From: Tissierella sp. P1 | Lineage (GTDB): Bacteria > Bacillota > Clostridia > Tissierellales > Tissierellaceae | NCBI RefSeq assembly: GCF_002266425.1 | Contig: NZ_NPMN01000019.1 | Span: 26,617-90,616, forward strand | Length of the DNA: 64,000 nucleotides | Reading direction: 5' to 3' | Part shown: positions 45,253 to 53,538 of the stretch, piece by piece | Layout of the letters: every line of letters starts with the position of its first letter | How positions within the stretch are numbered: the first letter of the stretch is position 1 | Made by a program: the position numbers and the translations under genes | The notes under the pieces: model-generated | What the model saw: the letters and a program-made list of their open reading frames with translations, nothing else | Database searches by the model: none | Told to the model about the DNA's origin: nothing

Positions 45253-45380
45253 ATAAAAATTAAAATGAAATTGATTTGTAATGTTTAAGAAATCTATATG
45301 AAGTTTCTTAATGGTATAAATAGCATAAGATAAAAAATGAAAGCATAAAGTTTATAGTTAGTAATGGAGGTGATATGTAA

Positions 45381-47666
45381 ATGAAAAAAATATTTAAAAT
45401 ATCTGTTGTATTTGTTTTGGTACTATCAATGTGTGTGAGCATGGGACTAAGTTCATATACAGCCGAGCCCAATGAAAATTATTACTATGTAGACCCAGAG
45501 AATCCACCAGTAGACCCAGAGAATCCGCCAGTAGACCCAGAGAATCCACCGGTAGACCCAGAGAATCCACCGATAGATCCGGAGAATCCACCAGTGAATC
45601 CAGAGGTTCCACCATTAGTACCAATTATACCAACTACAGATCTAGTGATAAATCATATAGAAAAATATGATTTTGAAGAAGAGTTGATAGAGACAGAAAT
45701 CCTAGAAGGATTAGAAGTAGGTGGAGTAATTTTTAGCTTGGATTATGTTAAGGAGTTTGAAGGTTTATCTTTCGTAGAAAGCGATGTAGAAGAAATCATT
45801 TTGATAGAAGGGGAAAATATTATTAATTTATATTATACATTTCTATCAGGCGAGTATATACCAGAAAATCCAGACTTTCCACCAGGAGAAGGAGAAGAAA
45901 TAGAATCGCCCTATATAGAAGAATTCTGGGATGGAGAGCTAGGACCATTTGAGGATGAAGAAGATGTTTCAAGAATTAATTCATTTAGTTTGGTGAGCTT
46001 AGAATCTTATCCCGATGAAGTAAATAATAAGACTTGGCCAAATCCAGGTTCCTTACTATTAAACAAATCAGGAATAGAAGTACCAGGGACTGGAAATCAA
46101 TGGGAAATAACTTTGGAAATTCAAGGAAAAGATAAGGTAGAAACATCAGATATTGTATTGGTTATAGACCGTTCTGGCAGTATGTCGGGTCAAAAAATGA
46201 CAGATGCTAAAAATGCAGCTAAGAACTTTGTAAATACTTTATTAAGTGATTCTAGCAAAAACCATATAAGAATAGCTGTAGTATCTTTTGCTGGAGATGT
46301 AACTGTAAATTCAGGATTCCAAAGTTATAGCGGAAGGAATTCGTTGATATCAGCTATTAATAGTTTAAATGCTAATGGTGGTACCCATATTCAGGCAGGG
46401 ATTAGGCAGGGGAGTGCTTTATTAAATGGTAGTATTGCTAATTATAAAAATATAGTATTGCTTGGAGATGGTGCAGCAACTTATAGTTATAAGCCTAATA
46501 GTCCCAACAGCTATTTAGAATTTTGGAAATATGAAAGTAATAGAACCTATTCTAGAACAACTTCTGCAATACCTGAATCTGGTTTTAATTATGGTTCAAC
46601 AGTAGGTGCTGGTAACAGTGAATATACAGAATATCAAACAGGAGGAACTGGGCAAAATAGATATAGCTATAACTATAGACATGGAGCTCATGCTGTGGCT
46701 GAAGCAGAGTTTGCCAAATCAAAGGGATATGAAATTTATACTATAGCTTTAAATGCAGGATCTGAAGGAGATTGGACACTAGAAAACATTGCAAGTTCGG
46801 GGAATTATTATTCAACTGCTAGCTCAAGTAATCTAAATATTATATTCCAAGAAATTGCAGGAAGACTTTCCAATGCAGCTACTGGTGCTGTAGTAACAGA
46901 CCCATTAGGAGATATGTATTCAATACTAGGTATAAATGCCAGTAATTATAATAGCTTAATAACCGTAAGTCATGGAACATTAAGTTACGATACAACTACA
47001 GATAAAATAATTTGGAATATTGGAACTATAAACGAAGGTATAAAATATTGGATGAAATATAGAGTTACATTGGATTATAGTGCGGAGGGTGGGGTGTTCT
47101 ATCCAGCCAATAAACCGACTTATATTGAATATGAAAATATAGACGGAAATGATGCTAAGAAATATTTTCCGATACCAGAATTTAGATTGAGGGCTTTGAC
47201 ATTTACAAAACTCTTAAATAGTTCAGGATATGGAGATAAAGACTTCGATATTATATTAGAAGGACCAACTGGACAGTATAAAAAGACTTGGGCTGTATCT
47301 CTTAATTCAGGTCAGTCAAAATCAATCAAGGGCCTATTACCTGGAACTTATACAGTTAGAGAAATTGTACCAATGAACTTCAAATTAATAGGTATGAGCG
47401 GTGGGGGCATTAGTTATGTATCAGGTAACACATACGAGCTGACAATAGGGTATGATGATTGGAATGTTTCAATAGATGTAATAAATGAAAGAGATAATGA
47501 TGGATGGTTCTGGGAAGATCCAGATCCAAAGGTAAATAGCTTTACCGTAGGTGAAACGAGAAATCATAGTTCTCTGCCAATTAAAGATAAATTACTATAT
47601 ACAAAACTAGATTACTTTATTATACCAGCAACAGTGGAAATAGATAATAAATTTAATAATGCATAA
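45381..47666 (+). CDS. Secreted VWA-domain adhesin-like protein with VDPENPP repeats
   Basis: A 761-residue protein with a signal peptide (FKISVVFVLVLSMCVSMGLS), six heptapeptide repeats of VDPENPP type (about residues 37-78), and an acidic stalk. A VWA domain starts near 256 with a full MIDAS: DRSGSMS at 263, GGTHIQAG and LLGDGAA. A SpaA-like beta-sandwich domain occupies about 600-705 (ALTFTKLLNSSGYGDKDFDIIL, LPGTYTVREI). No LPXTG-type anchor is present, so it may be released or held by partners. GGAGGTG precedes the ATG. It heads the matrix locus. Confidence 0.85.
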   Translation: MKKIFKISVVFVLVLSMCVSMGLSSYTAEPNENYYYVDPENPPVDPENPPVDPENPPVDPENPPIDPENPPVNPEVPPLVPIIPTTDLVINHIEKYDFEEELIETEILEGLEVGGVIFSLDYVKEFEGLSFVESDVEEIILIEGENIINLYYTFLSGEYIPENPDFPPGEGEEIESPYIEEFWDGELGPFEDEEDVSRINSFSLVSLESYPDEVNNKTWPNPGSLLLNKSGIEVPGTGNQWEITLEIQGKDKVETSDIVLVIDRSGSMSGQKMTDAKNAAKNFVNTLLSDSSKNHIRIAVVSFAGDVTVNSGFQSYSGRNSLISAINSLNANGGTHIQAGIRQGSALLNGSIANYKNIVLLGDGAATYSYKPNSPNSYLEFWKYESNRTYSRTTSAIPESGFNYGSTVGAGNSEYTEYQTGGTGQNRYSYNYRHGAHAVAEAEFAKSKGYEIYTIALNAGSEGDWTLENIASSGNYYSTASSSNLNIIFQEIAGRLSNAATGAVVTDPLGDMYSILGINASNYNSLITVSHGTLSYDTTTDKIIWNIGTINEGIKYWMKYRVTLDYSAEGGVFYPANKPTYIEYENIDGNDAKKYFPIPEFRLRALTFTKLLNSSGYGDKDFDIILEGPTGQYKKTWAVSLNSGQSKSIKGLLPGTYTVREIVPMNFKLIGMSGGGISYVSGNTYELTIGYDDWNVSIDVINERDNDGWFWEDPDPKVNSFTVGETRNHSSLPIKDKLLYTKLDYFIIPATVEIDNKFNNA
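45489..45614. repeat. In-frame 21-bp tandem repeat (VDPENPP x6)
   Basis: Six 21-bp units, the first four nearly identical and the last two diverged (IDPENPP, VNPEVPP), lie inside the VWA protein gene. They encode a proline-rich extended spacer after the signal peptide and are likely to vary in copy number among strains. Confidence 0.9.
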
Positions 47667-47695
47667 AATGCAACAGAGGAAGGGGGAATTATGGG

Positions 47696-48268
47696 GTGGA
47701 AGAGAATGAAATTAAAGAAGAAGAATTAAAAGAAAAAACTAAGAAAAAGAAATTAGAAATCATTGGAAATATATTCTTTACAATCTTCATGATGATTATG
47801 ATTGTACTAATATTTATAACTGTTCAATCAAAGATTACAGGTAAAGAGCCCACGCTACTTAACCATAGATTATATATAGTAGATAGTGGTAGTATGAGTC
47901 CAACTATAAAGATAGACTCTATGATAATAGTAAGAGAATTAGAGGCTAATGAAATAAACAAAGGGGACATTATTACCTACTATGGACATAACAAGAATTC
48001 TAGAATTACCCATAGGGTAATAGATATAGAAAATCATGGTGAATTTTTTACAACTAAAGGTGATGCCAATGAAGTTAATGACCCAATGCCCCTTGAAGGA
48101 AAACAATTGATAGGTAAGGTAGTATTCAAAGTCCCATTAGTAGGCAAGGTTTTTAGAGTATTAAATACGAAATTAGGAATGGGAATCCTTATAACATTGA
48201 CAATTTTGTGGATAATAATGCCGATGATTGTAGGGAAATTGAGAAAGTCAAACAAATATGTAGTATAA
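47696..48268 (+). CDS. sipW: SipW-type (archaeal/ER-type) signal peptidase I
   Basis: A 190-residue membrane protease with an N-terminal charged tail, TM1 near 22-44, catalytic Ser in YIVDSGSMSPTIKIDSMIIV, catalytic His rather than Lys in RITHRVIDIENHG, acidic box TTKGDANEVNDP, and TM2 at the C-terminus. The Ser/His arrangement marks the SipW group, which processes TasA/camelysin-type precursors. GTG 47696 is used after AAGGGGG. The two proteins encoded downstream carry the matching signal peptides. Confidence 0.93.
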   Translation: MEENEIKEEELKEKTKKKKLEIIGNIFFTIFMMIMIVLIFITVQSKITGKEPTLLNHRLYIVDSGSMSPTIKIDSMIIVRELEANEINKGDIITYYGHNKNSRITHRVIDIENHGEFFTTKGDANEVNDPMPLEGKQLIGKVVFKVPLVGKVFRVLNTKLGMGILITLTILWIIMPMIVGKLRKSNKYVV

Positions 48269-48280
48269 GGATGGATGCTT

Positions 48281-48817
48281 ATGAGAAAGAAAATAATTGC
48301 AGTATCCACAATTGCATTAATAATTTTAATTTCGACGGTTGTTTTTGCATGGTTTATATCAACTGAATCTATTGCTAATAAATTTAAAATGGGCACAATT
48401 AAGGTTGAAGTCTTAGAACCAGGCTTTGAAGATATAACAGATGTAAGTACTGGAACCTATACAAAGAATGTTCAGGTAGCAAGCCTAGGAACAAAAAGAA
48501 CTTATGTAAGGATCAGATTAATTCCAGAATGGAGTGAACTTAGTTTACCAATATCTAATGTTCAACTAAATTTAAATCTTGGAGATTGGGCTGATGGCGG
48601 AGATGGACATTACTATTACAAATATTATTTGACGAAGGATCAAGTAACAAGCTTATTGCTCGAAAGTGTAACTTTTACATCTTTAGGTCCCGAATATGAT
48701 GGAAAGACTCTCAGCATAAAGGCAGTAGCAGAAGGTGCCCAAATAACCCATAATGCTTGGAAGGATATATGGGGAATATCAACATTACCTTTTCCAGAAG
48801 GAGTTCCAGCACCATAA
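48281..48817 (+). CDS. Camelysin/TasA-like secreted protein 1 (SipW-dependent)
   Basis: A 178-residue secreted protein with a SipW-type signal peptide (KIIAVSTIALIILISTVVFAWF, then ISTESIANKFKMGTIKVEV). The body follows the camelysin/TasA pattern: NVQVASLGTKRTYVRIRLIPEW, GDWADGGDGHYYYKYYL and DGKTLSIKAVAEGAQITHNAW. Such proteins form biofilm fibres or act as surface metalloprotease-like proteins. ATG 48281 has AAGGATGG upstream; ATG 48275 is an alternative. It directly follows sipW, so it should be in the same transcript. Confidence 0.88.
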   Translation: MRKKIIAVSTIALIILISTVVFAWFISTESIANKFKMGTIKVEVLEPGFEDITDVSTGTYTKNVQVASLGTKRTYVRIRLIPEWSELSLPISNVQLNLNLGDWADGGDGHYYYKYYLTKDQVTSLLLESVTFTSLGPEYDGKTLSIKAVAEGAQITHNAWKDIWGISTLPFPEGVPAP

Positions 48818-48825
48818 GGGAAGTA

Positions 48826-48898
48826 AAAATTGGCAAACTTAAGGAAACTTAAGGACGCAAAGCTATAGGGCCTTCTTTTGATGGCAGCCTAGCTGCAA
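48826..48898 (+). promoter_or_regulatory. Cyclic di-GMP-I (GEMM-I) riboswitch, first copy
   Basis: It carries the core GGCAAACTTAAGG and GGACGCAAAGCTATAGGGCC, followed by GGCAGCCTAGCTGC. P2 is CTTAAG-GAAA-CTTAAG (48838-48853) with a GAAA tetraloop. Relative to the copy at 50.6 kb, P2 base pairs change in a compensatory way. It lies between two camelysin-like genes, ahead of the second gene's AAAAGGAGG (48914-48922). No terminator is evident, so translational control or an unseen switch is possible. Confidence 0.9.
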
Positions 48899-48929
48899 AA
48901 TAGGATTAAAATTAAAAGGAGGAAAAGAA

Positions 48930-49478
48930 ATGAAAAAGCGTAGTATAATGTTAGGATCAGTAGTTATTTTGGCAGTACTATTAGTAGTCGGTGGTACAAT
49001 GGCATGGTTTACAGCAGAAGCAAAGCCGGTAGTAAATACTTTTAAAGCAGGTACAGTTGATATTAATTTAATTGATGAGTTTCCAGAGAATGGTATAGAA
49101 AATGTGAATCCAGGAGATACACATTCTAAGGTAGTGCGTGTTGAGAATATTGGTTCAAAAAGAGCATATATAAGAGTTAAATTAACTCCTGAATTTAATC
49201 CGGAATTACCAGTTGATGTTGTAGAATACACAATATTATCTGATTGGATTGACGGTGGAGATGGATGGTATTATTATAAAAATATAATACAGCCAGGAGC
49301 TGCTACATCAAATGTAATAGAAGAAGTAAAATTTAAAGGCAGAGAAATGGGGAATGAATATCAAGATGCTACATTTACATTAACAGTAGAAGCTGAAGCA
49401 ATTCAAGCAACTAATGGTGCAATCAATGACCAATGGGGCATTAACCCAGTTGATCTAGGTCTAGAAGTATTACCATAA
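48930..49478 (+). CDS. Camelysin/TasA-like secreted protein 2, behind a c-di-GMP riboswitch
   Basis: A 182-residue paralogue of the preceding protein with a SipW-type signal peptide (RSIMLGSVVILAVLLVVGGTMAWF) and the conserved body: NTFKAGTVDINLIDEFP, NVNPGDTHSKVVRVENIGSKRAYIRVKLTPEF, DWIDGGDGWYYYKNI and TLTVEAEAIQATN. It probably is exported, cut by the SipW peptidase and assembled at the surface. c-di-GMP binding to the leader should set its expression. Confidence 0.9.
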   Translation: MKKRSIMLGSVVILAVLLVVGGTMAWFTAEAKPVVNTFKAGTVDINLIDEFPENGIENVNPGDTHSKVVRVENIGSKRAYIRVKLTPEFNPELPVDVVEYTILSDWIDGGDGWYYYKNIIQPGAATSNVIEEVKFKGREMGNEYQDATFTLTVEAEAIQATNGAINDQWGINPVDLGLEVLP

Positions 49479-49484
49479 TATAAT

Positions 49485-49510
49485 CTAAGGAAGGCATATG
49501 CCTTCCTTAG
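49485..49510. terminator. Palindrome after the second camelysin-like gene
   Basis: A perfect 26-bp palindrome with arms CTAAGGAAGGCAT and ATGCCTTCCTTAG lies 6 nt after the stop. No T-run follows, so it may slow or process the transcript rather than end it, allowing lower expression of the next gene. Confidence 0.6.
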
Positions 49511-49535
49511 AAATACCTCGTAAGGAGGGTAGGAT

Positions 49536-50357
49536 ATGAGGAGATTTTTATCTAAAACATTTATCTTTATAGGAGTTCTTTCCTTAGTTCTAGGAACTTT
49601 AAATTCATTTGGTCGTAGTATTTCTTATGCTGAAGACTTGGAGCTAATAGGAACTGATTTAGGATTGGAGATAATACCAACTAGTACAAAATTGTTTGAT
49701 TTAAATAGATTAAATCCAGGTGATACAAAAGAGGCCAAGATCACTATAAGAAATAATTACAGATCGTCATTTTATCTATATATGAGGGCGGAAAGAATGA
49801 GTCCAATTCCAGAAGAAGGAGATATAGATTTATTTGAACAATTAAATTTGACAGTGTATCTTCATGGGAATATAGTTTACTCTGGATCAATGAAAGATTT
49901 TGCTACTTCTAATATCAGTTTAGGAGTATTTAATCCTAATGATATTAAGGATTTAAATGCGGCAGTTTATTTACCGGGATCAGAAACAGGTAATGAATTT
50001 CAGGGTGCGGGAGTAGAGGTAAAGTGGATTTTTATAGCTGAATCTGATGTTCCAACAGAAGAACCAGAAGAACCAGAGGAATCAGAGGAATCTGAGGAAC
50101 CTGAGGAACAGGAAGAAATAATAGAAGATAGGATTCCAGAAACAATACCAGAAGAAACTGAGGAAGAAATAATAGAAGAGAAAATTCCAGAAGTTGCACC
50201 TAAAATAATTGAAGAGGAAGAAATAATAGAAGAGAAAATTCCACAATCAGTTTTGAAAATGCCAAGAACTGGTGAAATTCCATCTAGCTTATTCTACGGT
50301 GCAGGAATGTTATTTTTATTCATAGGAGTTCAGATAGGATTTAAGAGGAAAAAATAG
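49536..50357 (+). CDS. Camelysin-associated surface protein with MPRTG sorting-like signal
   Basis: A 273-residue protein: signal peptide to about residue 31, a beta domain (DLNRLNPGDTKEAKITIRNNY, FYLYMRAERM, GSETGNEFQGAGVEVKWIFIAE), an acidic stalk of EEPEEPEE and EEIIEEKIPE repeats (about 178-240), then LKMPRTGE, a hydrophobic helix and FKRKK. The tail is a cell-wall sorting signal with MPRTG instead of LPXTG. It may anchor the camelysin-like fibre to the wall, as TapA-like partners do. AAGGAGGG precedes the ATG. No sortase is in the window. Confidence 0.82.
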   Translation: MRRFLSKTFIFIGVLSLVLGTLNSFGRSISYAEDLELIGTDLGLEIIPTSTKLFDLNRLNPGDTKEAKITIRNNYRSSFYLYMRAERMSPIPEEGDIDLFEQLNLTVYLHGNIVYSGSMKDFATSNISLGVFNPNDIKDLNAAVYLPGSETGNEFQGAGVEVKWIFIAESDVPTEEPEEPEESEESEEPEEQEEIIEDRIPETIPEETEEEIIEEKIPEVAPKIIEEEEIIEEKIPQSVLKMPRTGEIPSSLFYGAGMLFLFIGVQIGFKRKK

Positions 50358-50387
50358 CTGGAAACTAATCTTCCAGCTATTTTGTTT
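50354..50387 (+). terminator. Terminator of the camelysin-like operon
   Basis: ATAGCTGGAA (50354-50363) pairs with TTCCAGCTAT (50371-50380), followed by TTTGTTT. Confidence 0.85.
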
Positions 50388-50547
50388 ATATAGGCATCTA
50401 AGATGTGTATATTTAAATAAAATAGAATTAAATTATTACAAAAAATTAACTTTTAAACCTTGGAATTAATATGTTAGAATTATGTTAACTTAATATTCAA
50501 ATTATATGACAAGTACAAAAGTGTAAGAATATCTTTTGTAAACTGTC

Positions 50548-50622
50548 AAGCGATAAAGGCAAACTTGAGGAAACTCAAGGACGCAAAGCTATAGGGCCTA
50601 AAGAAGGCAGCCAGCTACCGAA
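50548..50622 (+). promoter_or_regulatory. Cyclic di-GMP-I (GEMM-I) riboswitch, second copy
   Basis: The core GGCAAACTTGAGG, GGACGCAAAGCTATAGGGCC and GGCAGCCAGCTACC is a textbook GEMM-I aptamer. P2 is CTTGAG-GAAA-CTCAAG (50564-50579). The aptamer's 3' end abuts the ribosome site AAAGGAGAG (50621-50629) of the transglutaminase gene, which points to control of translation initiation. Gap 50388-50547 shows no gene. Confidence 0.93.
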
Positions 50623-50634
50623 AGGAGAGTTTAA

Positions 50635-51420
50635 ATGAAAAGAAGATATTTTTCCATAATATATATACTTGTTTTTCTATTTGCTTTTGCAGGACAAGCT
50701 ATTGGGGAATCTCTATATACAATATCGGCTTTAGATGACAATCTTGTTAAAGTTGAAAGTTTAAAAAAGGATAAAGGTATGAGAATTATGGTTGAAAAAG
50801 AAAGTGAAAAGTACTATTATAGTCTAAATAAAACAGTTGAAATAATTCCTCTACAATTAGGAAAAGGAACATATACAATAAAAATATTGCAAAACACATC
50901 TGGAGATAAATATAAGGTAGTTCAAAAACAGGATATAAATGTTATAAATAATAATTTAAGTGAAATATATTTGGCTTCTACACAACCAGTTTATTGGGAT
51001 GATAAGGAAAAAGTAATAGAATTGGCCCAAAATCTAACTAAGGGAAAAAACACAGATAAGGAAAAAATAGAATCTATTTATAAATATATTGTAAATAATA
51101 TAAAATATGATTATAATAAAATTAAGGGATTATCAAATGATTATGTACCAGAAATTCATAAGGTATTAGCTGATAAATCTGGAATATGTTATGATTATGC
51201 AGCTCTTTTTGCGGGTATGCTAAGATCCCTTGGAATACCAACTAAACTAGTAAAAGGATATAAGAGTGATTTAAAAGAATATCATGCTTGGAATCAGGTG
51301 TTCTTAGATGGGAAGTGGGTTGTTATAGATACCACATATGATGCTGCTTTGAAAAAAGATAATGTAAAGATTAGTATGATTAAAGATGCTATTGAGTATA
51401 ATAATGTAAGAGAATATTAG
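50635..51420 (+). CDS. Secreted transglutaminase-like protein under c-di-GMP control
   Basis: A 261-residue protein with a signal peptide (YFSIIYILVFLFAFAGQAIG), a ~100-residue beta region, and a transglutaminase/protease-like core with the full triad: Cys in KSGICYDYAALFAGMLRSLG, His in YHAWNQVFLDGKW and Asp in VVIDTTYDA. It could cross-link or cleave surface proteins. The c-di-GMP-I riboswitch overlapping its ribosome site ties it to the adjacent surface locus. Confidence 0.9.
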   Translation: MKRRYFSIIYILVFLFAFAGQAIGESLYTISALDDNLVKVESLKKDKGMRIMVEKESEKYYYSLNKTVEIIPLQLGKGTYTIKILQNTSGDKYKVVQKQDINVINNNLSEIYLASTQPVYWDDKEKVIELAQNLTKGKNTDKEKIESIYKYIVNNIKYDYNKIKGLSNDYVPEIHKVLADKSGICYDYAALFAGMLRSLGIPTKLVKGYKSDLKEYHAWNQVFLDGKWVVIDTTYDAALKKDNVKISMIKDAIEYNNVREY

Positions 51421-51434
51421 TATAATAAAATTTT

Positions 51435-51479
51435 ATTTGCTCTTAAAGATGAGAAAAATCCAGCAGAGCAAATATTTTT
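51435..51479 (+). terminator. Terminator after the transglutaminase gene
   Basis: ATTTGCTCT (51435-51443) pairs with AGAGCAAAT (51465-51473) around a 21-nt loop, followed by ATTTTTG. Confidence 0.7.
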
Positions 51480-51487
51480 GACAAGAA

Positions 51488-51504
51488 GGACAAAGAAAGT
51501 CAAA
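51488..51504 (+). promoter_or_regulatory. CtsR operator before ctsR
   Basis: GGACAAA-GAA-AGTCAAA is one base from the CtsR consensus (RGTCAAA-NAN-RGTCAAA). It lies just before the ribosome site of ctsR (AAAGGAGG, 51508-51515). A similar half site, TTGACAA at 51478-51484, lies 10 nt further upstream with the same GAA spacer. Confidence 0.75.
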
Positions 51505-51521
51505 GTCAAAGGAGGATTTAT

Positions 51522-51983
51522 ATGCCTGGCCTAAGTAATATGATAGAGAGATTTATTAAATCTATGATAGAGATGGCGGAAGATAGTACAATAGAAATAC
51601 AGAGGAATGAATTAGCTGAAAGGTTTGATTGTGCACCTTCCCAGATAAATTATGTATTAACCACCAGATTTACCCCTTATAAAGGCTATTATATTGAGAG
51701 TAGAAGGGGTGGAGGTGGGTATATTAAGATTATAAAAGTAGGAATAGATGAAAATGAAGATATTAATACTATTATAGTTGACATTATTGGTGAATCAATT
51801 ACAAAAAATAAAGCATATCATATAATTGATGGACTAATTGAAGAAGGATTTATTAGCGAGAGAGAAGGCGATATTATGAAAGCTGCAATAGGAGATAGGG
51901 CTTTAAATAAAGAAGATGTAAATAATCGTAATAAATTAAGAGCTGATGTTTTAAAAAACATTTTGCTTATTCTTGTTAAATAG
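51522..51983 (+). CDS. ctsR: Transcriptional repressor CtsR
   Basis: A 153-residue repressor of class III heat-shock genes: NMIERFIKSMIEMAEDSTIEIQRNELAERFDCAPSQINYVLTTRFTPYKGYYIESRRGGGGYIKI, with the winged helix and glycine-rich wing that McsB modifies. It is first in the ctsR-mcsA-mcsB-clpC order. An operator match upstream indicates autoregulation. Confidence 0.97.
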   Translation: MPGLSNMIERFIKSMIEMAEDSTIEIQRNELAERFDCAPSQINYVLTTRFTPYKGYYIESRRGGGGYIKIIKVGIDENEDINTIIVDIIGESITKNKAYHIIDGLIEEGFISEREGDIMKAAIGDRALNKEDVNNRNKLRADVLKNILLILVK

Positions 51984-51995
51984 GAGGTGTTATTC

Positions 51996-52502
51996 TTGTT
52001 ATGTCAGGCCTGTGAAAAAAACAATGCAACTATTCATTTTACTAAAATAATCAATGGTAGTATAGAAGAAATGCATCTATGTGATTCTTGTGCTAAGAAA
52101 AATAACGATTTAGATTTTGAGTTTCCTTTCTCTTTTCAAAAGATTTTTACTGGGCTTATAGGATCAATGCAGGAAGGGAAAGAAGAAATAAAGAATATCT
52201 CATGTCCGCAATGCGGTTTAACCTATAAAAAATTTATGGAAATAGGGAGATTTGGGTGTTCACAGTGTTACGAAACATTTAGGGAAGATGTTGATTCTTT
52301 ATTGAAAGGAATACATGGACATAATGAACACAAAGGGAAAATACCTACCAAAATAAATAGCCAAACCATTCAAAAAAAGGCCATTGAATCTTTAAGGAAT
52401 GAATTAGAAGAATCTATAGTTAAAGAAGATTTTGAAAGGGCTGCATTTTTAAGAGATGAGATAAAAAAATTAAAGAGTAAAATTGATGGTTTTGAGGGGT
52501 GA
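51996..52502 (+). CDS. mcsA: McsA, activator of the McsB arginine kinase
   Basis: A 168-residue protein with zinc CxxC pairs (LCQACEKNN, HLCDSCAKK, CPQCG, CSQCYE) and a C-terminal UvrB/C motif (EESIVKEDFERAAFLRDEIKKLKSK). It binds and activates McsB. TTG 51996 is chosen because AGGAGGTG ends 7-8 nt before it; an in-frame GTG at 51987 lies within that site. It overlaps the mcsB start region. Confidence 0.95.
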   Translation: MLCQACEKNNATIHFTKIINGSIEEMHLCDSCAKKNNDLDFEFPFSFQKIFTGLIGSMQEGKEEIKNISCPQCGLTYKKFMEIGRFGCSQCYETFREDVDSLLKGIHGHNEHKGKIPTKINSQTIQKKAIESLRNELEESIVKEDFERAAFLRDEIKKLKSKIDGFEG

Positions 52503-52507
52503 GAAAT

Positions 52508-53533
52508 GTGGCAAAATGGCTAGATAGTGAAGGAAAAGAAGAGGATGTGGTAGTTAGTACTAGACTGCGAATTGCAAGAAATATGGCAAATTATAAATTC
52601 CCAGATTTTATGACTATGGATGAATCTGAGTATGTCACAGAAGAAGTATTAGGTGTTATGAAAAATAAAGAAGATATATATAGATTCTATAGGGTTAAAG
52701 ACTTATCTGAGTTGGAAAGTTCCGTACTTGTTGAAGAGCATTTAATAAGTCCAAATCTTGCTCAGAGTACAAGAAATGGAAGTTTCCTTTTGAGAGGTGA
52801 TGAAAAGGTCACTATAATGATTAATGAGGAAGATCATATTCGAATACAAGTATTGTTATATGGATTAAATATTGAAGAAGGCTGGCGAATTTGTTCAAAT
52901 ATAGATGATTCCTTAGAAGGAAACATTGAATATGCCTTTCACGAAAAATTTGGATATTTAACTTCTTGTCCGACTAATGTAGGAACTGGACTTAGAGCAT
53001 CTGTAATGGTCCATCTTCCCTGTTTAGCAATGACAGGACACCTCAATACTATTATAGATGGGTTAAGTAAAATAGGTTTAACTGCAAGGGGGCTTTATGG
53101 TGAGGGTTCTAAAGCTCTAGGTCATCTTTTTCAGATATCTAATCAGACTACATTAGGAGAAAAAGAGGAAGATATTATTAAAAAGTTAAATAAGGTTATA
53201 TTACAAATAGTATCGAGGGAAAGAAGTACTAGAGCATACATGATGGATAAGAGAAGTTTAGAATTAGAAGATAAAGTATTTAGATCCCTTGGAATTTTAA
53301 ATTATAGTAGGCTTATATCATCTACTGAAGCAATGGCACACTTATCTAATGTTAAATTAGGATGTGATATGGGCATAATAAAAGGTATGAATACAAAAGA
53401 TATTGTCAAACTAATGATAGATATACAACCTGCTAGTATACAGATGAACTTGCATAGAGATATGCTAAAGGATGAAAGAGACATGTATAGAGCACAAATA
53501 ATAAGAAATAATTTGATTAATATGGAGGGTTAG
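52508..53533 (+). CDS. mcsB: McsB protein arginine kinase
   Basis: A 341-residue phosphagen-kinase fold enzyme that phosphorylates arginines to mark proteins for ClpC. Motifs: VVVSTRLRIARNMANYKFP, LLRGDEKVTIMINEEDHIRIQ, FGYLTSCPTNVGTGLRASVMVHLP (catalytic Cys) and GLYGEGSKALGHLFQISNQTTLG. GTG 52508 is chosen for the GAGGGGTGAG site upstream; GTG 52499 is alternative and overlaps McsA's stop. Confidence 0.96.
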   Translation: MAKWLDSEGKEEDVVVSTRLRIARNMANYKFPDFMTMDESEYVTEEVLGVMKNKEDIYRFYRVKDLSELESSVLVEEHLISPNLAQSTRNGSFLLRGDEKVTIMINEEDHIRIQVLLYGLNIEEGWRICSNIDDSLEGNIEYAFHEKFGYLTSCPTNVGTGLRASVMVHLPCLAMTGHLNTIIDGLSKIGLTARGLYGEGSKALGHLFQISNQTTLGEKEEDIIKKLNKVILQIVSRERSTRAYMMDKRSLELEDKVFRSLGILNYSRLISSTEAMAHLSNVKLGCDMGIIKGMNTKDIVKLMIDIQPASIQMNLHRDMLKDERDMYRAQIIRNNLINMEG

Positions 53534-53538
53534 TAGAT

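Noticed and set aside
45489..45614. Regular 21-bp repeats considered as a possible CRISPR array
   Set aside because: Units are contiguous without spacers and in frame with a coding region, giving a proline-rich peptide repeat.
45394..45624. Minus-strand frame with repeated SLGLPVD-type residues
   Set aside because: It is the antisense image of the VDPENPP repeats and has no start signals of its own.
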